In this document: positions 8,441 to 16,800 of the stretch, piece by piece
Layout: each line of letters begins with the position of its first letter
Position numbering within the stretch: position 1 is the first letter of the stretch
From: a virus
Virus record (IMG/VR): IMGVR_UViG_3300020057_000748
Location: 1 to 30,186 of that record
DNA: 30,186 bases
Direction: 5' to 3' (one strand)
Position numbers and translations under genes: made by a program
The notes under the pieces: model-generated
What the model saw: only the letters and a program-made list of their open reading frames with translations
What the model was told of the DNA's origin: nothing
Databases searched by the model: none

Positions 8441-8615
8441 CTGCTGCCCCTGCCCTCAAAAAAATTCTTGCCGCCCCGCGCGCCCCGCGTTAGGCTGAAG
8501 CACACCTAGTTCCCCGGAAGGCGTTCTGTTCCCAAATCAGGGACCGGCCGAGCGGATGTGGGGATACCTCCGCCCGGCGCGGCCACTTCATCCACAAGCT
8601 GTTAAGGAGCTTGCG
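8441..8615. promoter_or_regulatory. divergent intergenic region between gp10-like gene and PEP-CTERM gene
   Basis: These 175 bases separate the divergent minus-strand gene ending its 5' side at 8440 and the plus-strand gene starting at 8616. A plus-strand promoter must lie in or near here for the downstream gene. A weak candidate is TTGCCG (8468-8473) and TAGGCT (8491-8496) with a 17-base spacer, but the -10 match is poor. The ribosome binding site AAGGAG at 8604-8609 is clear. Confidence 0.4.
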
Positions 8616-9365
8616 ATGTTCATTCGTTTTTTGCTGGCGGCTGCCGTACTGTCAGCTCTCCTCTGCGCTCCGGTTTCTGCGGAGACCGTGACGTACGACT
8701 TCACCACGATGGAGGAAGTCCCCGATTGGCTCAACCTCCGATACGGGAAGCTGGATCTGCTGAATCACGCACTCCTTAACTTCGGACCGCAGGACCCGGA
8801 AAACTTCTACGGCGTTCTTCAGTTCAGCTTCGATTTCGATCGTCCCTTTCACATCGACTCGATGTCATTCATTGGCGGTGGAGAAGTCATCTACACGCAG
8901 TTTTTTGGTGATTGCGATTTTCAGCCTGGCACTGTCGAATCACATGGAACAGAGCCCGTGGCTTTCACGTACGACTGTTTCAGCTACAACGGCGGTGGTG
9001 GTTTTTACCTTTGGGGCGGCGAAGACGACCTGTGGGGTGACCAGTTTTTTGCCGGCATTACCAGCATGACGCTAACTCACTTCGATCCCGTTCCTCTCGT
9101 TTCTGGCGACACCGATTACGACGCCGACGTCGATGTCTCTGACCTCAACAACACCCGCAACGCGTTCGGCGGCGATCCCGTCCGCGCGTTTGGCGACGTG
9201 GATCGCGACGGGGCGATTGGCGTCTCCGACTTGAATGATGTTCGCAACAACTTTGGCTCCTTCGCTTCCAATCCGGTTCCCGAACCGGCGTCGCTGACGC
9301 TGTTGTTGGGTCTCGCCACCGTGGCTACAGGTCTCCGTATTTGGCGAACAAGGCGGCTTCGATAG
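8616..9365 (+). CDS. PEP-CTERM sorting protein with dockerin-like repeats
   Basis: A 249-residue exported protein. ATG 8616 is preceded by AAGGAG and starts the hydrophobic signal MFIRFLLAAAVLSALLCAPV, with likely cleavage after Ala22. A beta-rich domain with many aromatic and Gly residues follows (about 23-160). Two dockerin-like calcium loops come next: GDTDYDADVDVSDLNNTRNA near 164 and a DVDRDGAIGVSDLNDVRNN-type repeat near 190. The C terminus is VPEP, a hydrophobic helix and an Arg-rich tail, the PEP-CTERM motif recognised by exosortase in bacteria that make exopolysaccharide. It is the only plus-strand gene and overlaps the opposing gene by 41 bases. It is a cell-type, not virion-type, protein and is probably a lysogenic-conversion or moron gene; that role is inference. 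Confidence 0.88.
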   Translation: MFIRFLLAAAVLSALLCAPVSAETVTYDFTTMEEVPDWLNLRYGKLDLLNHALLNFGPQDPENFYGVLQFSFDFDRPFHIDSMSFIGGGEVIYTQFFGDCDFQPGTVESHGTEPVAFTYDCFSYNGGGGFYLWGGEDDLWGDQFFAGITSMTLTHFDPVPLVSGDTDYDADVDVSDLNNTRNAFGGDPVRAFGDVDRDGAIGVSDLNDVRNNFGSFASNPVPEPASLTLLLGLATVATGLRIWRTRRLR

Positions 9366-12300
9366 TCGCCCAACTCGCGCTCACGTCGCCGTCGTAAATC
9401 AGCACTTCGGCGACGTCTCCCGTAAAGAACAACTGTTCCGTGTCGGCGTGCGCGGACGCTCCCAGCAACAGTGAGTCGCGCCACAACAGGCCGTCGACGT
9501 CACCGAACCACCGGCCATCGGCTCCTTCGATCACCGAAGACGCGGATGATGCCATCAGGCTCGTTGAACCGCCGCCGCTGAATACGCCATTGCCATCGCT
9601 AATGGCAAACGTCGTGTTTGTGCCGTTGCTGGCGATCCGAATAATCTGCCAAGTATTTGCCGGCCATGCGTTGGCTTGCGAAGAAACCACCGACTCCGTA
9701 TCCGACTGTCCATTCCGCAGTCGAACGCGAATGCTGTCATCCGACGCCTGACGCTCGACGCGAACATAGGTCGTGTTAGTTTGTTCGTCGGTCGACGCCA
9801 GCAGGACTTGCAGGGCGGCCGCGTCGCTGGTGCATTTGGCGACGAGGTAGATCGTGCCGCTTTGGGCAAAAGAAGTCGCGCTATTCAGCCGCAGCAGGTC
9901 GTTCGATCCGTCGAATCGCGTGATGGCAAAACCATTCAGCGTGTTGGCGTCGTCACCAAGGCCAAACGCAGCATTCATTTTGTAGAGCGGCCGCTTGTCG
10001 TTGGTCCCTTGGCGAAACCGCATCCGCGTTAAGCTGTCGCACCAGGCGGCAATTCGAGTCTGTTCGAGTATGCTGCTATCCTGGATGATCCAGCTATCGG
10101 CGTGAATGTTGTCCGTGCCTTGCACGTAGAGGATGTTTTCATCGCCACGATTGCCGTTGGACGTGTCGAGGTTGCGATCGCTCACCAGCCGCAGCACGCA
10201 ATTGGTCAGCGGCGGCGCAGCGGTGGCGCTAGCGAGCGCTGAGTAGACGTAGCCCGAGTTATTGCTTTCGGTGATTCCCGAATAAGTTCCTCCCGAATCG
10301 ACTTTTAGCAATCGACCGCCCAGTGGCTTCACTGAGTTGTCGCGGAGCGTACTCCGTTGCAAACTGGCCACTTGGAACAAGGCGCTCGGGTTGCCGCCAT
10401 TCATCTCAAAGCCGCGATTGCCCGCAATTTCGCAGTCCGAAACGCCAGCCAAGTAGAAGCCGACTTTTGAGCCGATGATGGTGTTGTCTTTGATGACCGA
10501 ACCAGTTACATCGGCCTGGCCGTTAGTAGAGCTGCCGCCGGCGTTGCCGATGTAGACAGCGTAATCGTTGCGCGGATGTGTCCACTGACCGCCGACTCCC
10601 TCATTGCCGCCGGTGTGCGTCGTGGTGGTCTTGACCCAGATTCCGGCTTGCGTGTCACTGGCCCCCGGCGTGGCATCTGGATCGCCCATCAGGCCCGTGA
10701 TGAAGTGCGTTCCAATGTACGCTGGCGAACCGTCGACCGTGTGCCCGGCTACGGTGATGTAGCCTTTGTATCCCAGTCGATGCGCGGTGTAGTGATTTTC
10801 CGCGATTTTGAAAGCTACGAATCCGTCGCTGGTTTGATCGCTGGCACTGATGCCGCCCGACTCGCTGTCGTCGATTGTGTTGCCGGTGAACTCCAGGCGA
10901 TGCACGTTGTAGAGCTTAACGGGGACGCGGCCGGCAGCGGTCGACACAGATTCTCGTTCGCCATAAACCGTGTACGCCGGAAGATTGGCCGTCGTCAGCG
11001 TACTCGCCAGTTCGCCGCAGTTGGAGATTTTGTTGTCTTTGATGCTCAGGTCACGCGGCCACAGTCCGTTGTTGTCGTCCGTCCAAATGGCGTTGGTCAC
11101 CATGCCGCGAATCGTGTTGCCGTGAATGATTTGGCCGGCGCCGCCATTGCCCCATACGTCGTCGAGCGTCCCCTCGGCTAACGTGCCTTCCATGCCGATG
11201 CCGTTGTCGGCGTTCTCTAAAATGTTATTGATCGCCGAGTGACCGAAACCTCGGAACTTGGCGCAGACACCAGCGCTCAAGCCGTTGCGAATCACACTGC
11301 CTTCAAGCTGGATGTTTCGGCCCGTGACGTAGACGCCATTGTCGAAGAACCATTCGCAGCGAATGGCGCGAAGCAACCCGAACGCGCTGATCTGGTCTTC
11401 CTCGGTCAACTTGACCGGATTGCCAGCGCCGCCGACAAAGGCCCCAGCTGCGTAATACGCCTCGAAGTCGTCGACGAGGAAGTCGTAACCGCCCTCAAGC
11501 TGGATCGCGTAGTTCGGCAAGATGACTTGCTTGTGATCGTTGAAGGATGGCCGCAATCCGGCTGCCCACCCCTCGGTGAACGGTCCAGTGTGCTTGCAAC
11601 CAACCACTTTCCACTTGCTGGACGTGTCGTTGTACAGCAGGCCGTCGACCGCGGAGCTTTCGGTGCCGTTCAGTTCGTGGCCGTCGCCGGAGCTAAACCA
11701 AAACACGCGAGAGCCTTCGAGGTCGCCCATGCGGCGATTGCCGGATGAACTATCAACGCCAGGCGAATCGTCAATGCCGTGTCGCACTTCTCCATAGGCA
11801 CTCGTTTGCGGCGTCGTGACCGTGGGGATGTCCGTGGCTGCCGTGTCCGTAAACGTGAAGGTAGTTCCGTTCAGCACGTCGACCGTTCGTAACCCGTCAA
11901 TCGCTGATCGCGTCCCAGCGCCGCCGCTGCCGTCCAGGCTAATCAGCGGACCGGGCTTTGTTGATCCGGCGACAATTGTGTCGATGCCAAAGTGATCGAG
12001 GTAGTACATGCCGCCGTCGACCAGCCCGACTGTCGAGTCGACGGTAACGACTGGCGGACTGGCCGGATTTCCCGTGGTGCAGGATTGAATTGCCGGCCTG
12101 CCAAGTCCCGCAATGGCGCCAGTCGTGCCAGCGATCGTCACGTTGACGCCGGTGATCTTGAATTTTCCGCGTGGGTTTTTGGAGTCGAGCGCCGAAACGG
12201 TCCATGTGCCATTAACCGAAGGCGTCGAGTTTGAGCCTGCAATCGTTACCGAATCGCCAACTTCCAGGCCGTGGTCGTAGCAGGTGTCGGTGACAAAGTC

Positions 12301-12807
12301 CGTGGTAACGGTGATCGTTTCATCAGTCGCGATACCTGTGATCGTCCGCGCAACGCCTTCCAGCGAAATGTGCCGGTCGTAGCAGGTACTCGTGGTTTCG
12401 ACGCCAGTGAACTTACCGCCGTGCCACTTGATGTTCGTGCAATTTTGCCAAGCAAACCACCACGGCGCGATGCGCACCGTTGCTTGGATCGTCGCCCCAT
12501 GCGCATTGATTGTGATGTTCGACGCGCCCGTCAACGTGACCTTGTCGGTCATCGTCCACGTGCCCGGCGGGATCAAGACATTCGAACCGCCCTGCGCTTT
12601 GGCGATGTCAAAGGCGGTTTGAAACGCCAAGGTGTCGCTGACGCCATCGTTAGGAATCGCCCCTTGCGCGGCCACGTTCACCAACGGCAAGCCGCTACGC
12701 GGACCAGCGAAATGGGCGTACACGCGGCCGCAGCCGGCCACGAGCTGCAGCCACAGCAGCAAGCCAGCGCCGAGTCGGAATCGGTTGAATCGTGGTCGTC
12801 GCATCAT
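9325..12807 (-). CDS. exported beta-helix (pectate-lyase superfamily) protein with lipobox and LamG-like C terminus
   Basis: An 1160-residue protein. I choose the ATG at 12807, which overlaps the upstream stop as ATGA; a longer reading to 12846 is not needed. Residues 1-26 are a signal with basic start, a GAGLLLWLQL core and the lipobox LVAGC, so it may be a lipoprotein anchored at Cys26. A pectate-lyase-3-type opening follows, with GAIPNDGVSDTLAFQTAFD and a VLIPPGTW strand. Long stretches of short repeated beta-strands with asparagine ladders (for example INAHGATI, IKDNKISNCG) mark a right-handed beta-helix. The last about 230 residues look like a LamG/concanavalin domain ending in a VLIYDGDVSASW type motif. 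It probably binds or cleaves polysaccharide; no active site was identified. Confidence 0.8.
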   Translation of the reverse strand: MMRRPRFNRFRLGAGLLLWLQLVAGCGRVYAHFAGPRSGLPLVNVAAQGAIPNDGVSDTLAFQTAFDIAKAQGGSNVLIPPGTWTMTDKVTLTGASNITINAHGATIQATVRIAPWWFAWQNCTNIKWHGGKFTGVETTSTCYDRHISLEGVARTITGIATDETITVTTDFVTDTCYDHGLEVGDSVTIAGSNSTPSVNGTWTVSALDSKNPRGKFKITGVNVTIAGTTGAIAGLGRPAIQSCTTGNPASPPVVTVDSTVGLVDGGMYYLDHFGIDTIVAGSTKPGPLISLDGSGGAGTRSAIDGLRTVDVLNGTTFTFTDTAATDIPTVTTPQTSAYGEVRHGIDDSPGVDSSSGNRRMGDLEGSRVFWFSSGDGHELNGTESSAVDGLLYNDTSSKWKVVGCKHTGPFTEGWAAGLRPSFNDHKQVILPNYAIQLEGGYDFLVDDFEAYYAAGAFVGGAGNPVKLTEEDQISAFGLLRAIRCEWFFDNGVYVTGRNIQLEGSVIRNGLSAGVCAKFRGFGHSAINNILENADNGIGMEGTLAEGTLDDVWGNGGAGQIIHGNTIRGMVTNAIWTDDNNGLWPRDLSIKDNKISNCGELASTLTTANLPAYTVYGERESVSTAAGRVPVKLYNVHRLEFTGNTIDDSESGGISASDQTSDGFVAFKIAENHYTAHRLGYKGYITVAGHTVDGSPAYIGTHFITGLMGDPDATPGASDTQAGIWVKTTTTHTGGNEGVGGQWTHPRNDYAVYIGNAGGSSTNGQADVTGSVIKDNTIIGSKVGFYLAGVSDCEIAGNRGFEMNGGNPSALFQVASLQRSTLRDNSVKPLGGRLLKVDSGGTYSGITESNNSGYVYSALASATAAPPLTNCVLRLVSDRNLDTSNGNRGDENILYVQGTDNIHADSWIIQDSSILEQTRIAAWCDSLTRMRFRQGTNDKRPLYKMNAAFGLGDDANTLNGFAITRFDGSNDLLRLNSATSFAQSGTIYLVAKCTSDAAALQVLLASTDEQTNTTYVRVERQASDDSIRVRLRNGQSDTESVVSSQANAWPANTWQIIRIASNGTNTTFAISDGNGVFSGGGSTSLMASSASSVIEGADGRWFGDVDGLLWRDSLLLGASAHADTEQLFFTGDVAEVLIYDGDVSASWATIEAALFAKYGDL

Positions 12808-13829
12808 GGCGTCGGCGCCTGCACCTTCAAGAGTCGGAGATGGCAATAGTCCAGCCGCAGCACGTTGGCCGCGTTCTGCACGGAGAATTGCCCGGTGAAA
12901 TCAAGGGTCTTGGCCGCGTCGCTCGGCGCGGCGACCGCCGCCGGCCAGGCTTCGCTGCCTTCGGTTTTGGTGGCGCTGCTTTGCAGATCGCCGGCCATGC
13001 TGCCGCGCAGCGTGCCGAGCGCACCCGTGGCGGTCCGCGTCAACCGCGAGCGAATTTCCCACGGCTGCAGGACTTGTCCGGGCGTCAACGTGAGTTCCAG
13101 CGGCAGGCTCGCCTCGGCGCCCACTTTCAGTCGCCAGGTGCAATTGCCGGCCAGGCCGGCCAGCGAGCTATACGCGCCGCCGGCCACGAGCTCCAGCACC
13201 GCGCCCAACGGCCACGCGCCCGCGTCAATCACCAGCGTTCCCGCGCCCGTATCGAGCAACGTCAATTCGCTGGTCGTGTTCGTGATCGTCTTGCCGGTGA
13301 GGGCGCTATACATCAGCGGCTCCTCGCCGACTTCGGGATCGGGGTCGGGATCCGGATCGGGATCCGGCGCTGCGCCGCCCCCGCCGGTCCCCAGCAGACT
13401 GCCGCCCATGGGTCCCAGCATCGGCCAGCGCACCGGCACGGCGCGGACTTCGCCCGAGGTCAGCGTGAACCAATACACCGCCCGATAGAGCGCTGCCGAG
13501 GCCACGGCCGCGGCGGGGATCACGTGGCGAAAGTTGTAGCCCGTGGCGTCCTGGCTCCAGTTTTGAAACGCGTCGAACCAATGGCCGGACTTGTTGAGAT
13601 CGAGCGTGGCGTAGTCCGTGACCGGCGTTTCGACGCCGCTCACCGCGCGGTAGATCGTGTACTGAATCCGTTGGACTTCGCTGGCCAGCAAGATCGCGCC
13701 GTCCGTGCCGGGATTGGCGGCGTCGTGCGTCAGCCGCATTTCGACGATCGGCGTGCCGCCGATCCAAACCGGCTGCACGGCCACCACAATCCGTGGACTC
13801 AAACGCGCGACACATAACTCTGGACTCAT
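12804..13829 (-). CDS. phage fibre / neck-like structural protein with Asp-Pro linker
   Basis: A 341-residue protein. The N-terminal domain (about 1-145) has RIQYTIYRAVSG and a later ATGYNFRHVIPAAA motif, a pattern I associate with small phage neck or Ig-like structural proteins. A flexible linker (DPDPDPDPDPDPE, near residues 155-167) is encoded by a GGATC-type repeat. The C-terminal domain (about 175-341) is beta-rich with a PLELTLTPGQVLQPWEIRS segment, like the head domain of tail fibres. It lies between the spike and the lipoprotein gene, ATG separated from the spike stop by 20 bases, and its own stop overlaps the next ATG. The function is inferred as a virion fibre or adaptor. Confidence 0.75.
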   Translation of the reverse strand: MSPELCVARLSPRIVVAVQPVWIGGTPIVEMRLTHDAANPGTDGAILLASEVQRIQYTIYRAVSGVETPVTDYATLDLNKSGHWFDAFQNWSQDATGYNFRHVIPAAAVASAALYRAVYWFTLTSGEVRAVPVRWPMLGPMGGSLLGTGGGGAAPDPDPDPDPDPEVGEEPLMYSALTGKTITNTTSELTLLDTGAGTLVIDAGAWPLGAVLELVAGGAYSSLAGLAGNCTWRLKVGAEASLPLELTLTPGQVLQPWEIRSRLTRTATGALGTLRGSMAGDLQSSATKTEGSEAWPAAVAAPSDAAKTLDFTGQFSVQNAANVLRLDYCHLRLLKVQAPTP

Positions 13830-13849
13830 GCGGTTCGTTCACTTTTGCC

Positions 13850-16800
13850 TTAAGCCGCCAACGCCGAGGCCACACGTTTCGGTTCGATCGCCCACAGCGC
13901 CAAGCGCTGGAGCGGCAGGATTTCCGGCAGGTCCAGCGACGCCACGTAGTTCTGAATCAGCCAGCCTGTGCCGGCGTCGACGTACACCATGGTCACCGTT
14001 TCCAGCGGCCCCAGCGTGAAGTCCGCGCCGGTCGGCGAGTTGATCTGATTCTTGCGGAGCGAATTCGCGCCCGCGTTCTGATGATCGAAGACCAGGTTGT
14101 CGGCCGAGTCGCGATTTTGCACGCGAATCGTCCGGCCCGGCCAGCCGCCCTCCAGGCCGGTAATCAGATTGGCGGTGTCGTCGGTCGTAAAGCGATGCAC
14201 GTCGACCGGCATCAGCGCCACGTTGTGCGTGTCGGTCGTAATCTCCGCGTAAGTCCAGACGCCGCCGCCGCCGCGCAGGTCGACGTTTTTAGCGCTCTTC
14301 ACCCACAGCGACGGGGCGGTGCTATTGAAGACCGGCGTCGTGGCCAGTTGATTGGCGTTCGCCAAATCCTCCACGCGGCACAGCACGACGATGTTGCTGC
14401 CGGAGAACTCCACGTCGCCGGTCGTGCTGCCGGTCGTGGCATTGGCCTGCGTGTCGTAGAGTTTGTCGTTGCTCCCGCGATACCAAAACGTCTCGCCTTC
14501 GACCGTGATCGCACCGCCGCCGTCGATCGTGGCCGTGGGGAACGTCTCCTGAGCGTACAACCGCACCGGCGCCACGGTCGCCGCATTGACCACGGTGCGC
14601 GTCAAGTGGTGCGAGGCGATGTAGACAGTCGAAGTGTTCGAGGGGTTTTGATTCCAGGTGCGGCGGACCGTGGCCACCTTCGTCGAGCCGACGTAGTCCG
14701 TGATGCTGTTCCGCTCGACGCGACCATTGGCATGCACCGCGACGATGTCCAGGTTGTTGTAGGCGTCGTCAAAGGTCAGCGCCGTCGTGGGCAACGTCAC
14801 GCTGGTCACGCCGCCGGCCTGGGCAGTCCCGATCAGATTGCTTTCGCTGAGCGGCGTCAGCGTGTCGGCGGTCACGTCCAGGCTCAGCAGTTCCTCGTTG
14901 CTACCGAACTTGCAGTCCTCTAACGTGCCATGTCCATCGGGACAGGTGATGTACATGCCCGACTGAGCGTCGGTGTTCGAGAGCGGCACGTCGAAGTTCT
15001 TAAAGGCGAATTTAGAGTTCGCGGTGAACACGCCTTGCACCATCGACAGGCGTTGCGAGGCGCCGACCGACGGGCGCAGGAACGCACCGTCGATCCCGCT
15101 GTCGATAAACAGGTTGGTCCCGGTCCCCAGATCGACGATCCGGTACGTGCCGGAGGTCGGCAGGTTGAACTGCTCGTAGCGGAGATTCTTGAGCCAGCTA
15201 TTCACCCAGACCTTCGATACCGAGGCCGCGCCGACGGTCTTGACCAGGCCGACGCTCGTCAGGTCGGAGCGCGTGCCGCTCACGCCCTCAATGGTCGTAT
15301 CGAACAGGCTCCCCAAGCAGAGCCCAATCGCAGCGCCGGTCGTCGCTGCCGTCGCGATCGAGTCGTAAGGCTCGAGGTCCGGATCATAGTAGACGCCGCT
15401 GGTATTGTTGAGCACTTTGACATACAGCGTGTCCCAGCCCTGGCCGTCCGGATCGCCCCAGGCGGCCGTGCCCGGCGCCAGCGATCCGAAGCCGGTCGTC
15501 CCCACGACCGTCACGCGCTCATCCATGATGATGTGCGTAGGTTGGCTGGCGAGCGCCTTGCCCCCCGTCGCTTTGAGCGTCAGACCGTATTCGTCGTTAA
15601 CCCCGCGTGGCGCCCAGGCGTAATGGTCATTGGTCACCGACGTGGTATCGGACACGTAGTTATGCACAAACTGAATGTCTTTGATCGAGCCGTTGGTCAC
15701 GCCGCTCAACAGCACGGCATGCGCGCCGGTGATCTTGTTGACCTGCAAGCCCTCGACGCCGTCCGTCGGCGCGGCATTGAGACTGCCGATCAGATTGTCG
15801 ATTTGAATGTTCTTGCAATCCTCGGTGATGAACACGGAGGAGCGAATGTTCGTGAGCTGCGCGTTTTCCGTTTCGGCTAACTCCACCAGCACTCCATTGA
15901 CGTTGGAGATCTGCACGTTCTGCACGGGGTTCGACGACGTCACATCACCGACGGCGAGATTGCCGCCATACTGCCCGAACAAATCGCTGATGATGATGTG
16001 CCGCGTGGGATTCTGGTCTTGCGAGCCGCGAATGCTGATGCCGTTTTTGTCCGGCGTATCCACGCCGTACAGGCGATCGCCGCGCGAGACGTAGTTGAAT
16101 TTGCTGACGTTCCAGTAGTGCATGTGCGTGGAGCGCCGACCGTAGTTGCCCCACCAGTTCCCGAGCGTGTAGAAGTCGCCTTGCGCCAGCAGCGTTTGCG
16201 CACCATCTCCGCCGCGCACGGCGATATGGCAATCCTTGACCAGCATCTTGGCCTGCGACCAATAGCTGTAGTCGTCGTTCGTACTGCCGCTCTCCCACCA
16301 ATTGGGCACGAAGAAGGTCGCGTTGGTGAACCGCGTATCGCGCGGCTGCTGGTACGACCCATTGGCCGGCGTGGAGACCGTGAAGCAGACCAGGCCGGAA
16401 AAGCAGGTGCCGACCGTATCATGCTCGGACAGTCCGCCGGCGAAGTCCTCCCAGATCACCCGCCCGTTATCCCAATCGAACTTATGGGCGGAGACGGCGA
16501 ACAGCGCTGGGGCGGAAGGCATGCCCAAGGGCTCGGACGTGCCGTCCTGGATGGTGGTCGCATCCAGACGCACTTTCGACTCCAAGGCCCGCCAGCGAAT
16601 CGTCGTCGAGGGGTGCAATTTGAGGGAGATATTGGTACTCGGCGTGCTGTCGCCTAAGACGTACAGCGCCGGCCGGGTCGGATTGGTCAAGCCGACGTTC
16701 GTGTACCAGGTCACGCCGTCCGGGTCGGCCGTGCCCAGCTTCGGCGAATAGATCGGCATGTTGCCAGGCGGGAGCTCGATCGTCGCGCCCTGGCCCCAGG

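Noticed and set aside
7428-8459. 343-residue minus-strand frame
   Set aside because: It is an alternative frame spanning the tail-tube and gp10-like genes, which have better composition and ribosome sites.
13318-13380. GGATC-type tandem repeat as a CRISPR or satellite
   Set aside because: It simply encodes the Asp-Pro linker in frame and has no spacers.
12792-13817. 341-residue plus-strand open frame
   Set aside because: It is an arginine-rich antisense shadow of the minus-strand fibre gene, with no domain or ribosome site of its own.
13793-15880. Two long plus-strand frames over the spike gene
   Set aside because: Both are antisense to a well-supported spike and have the low-complexity basic look typical of GC-rich shadows.
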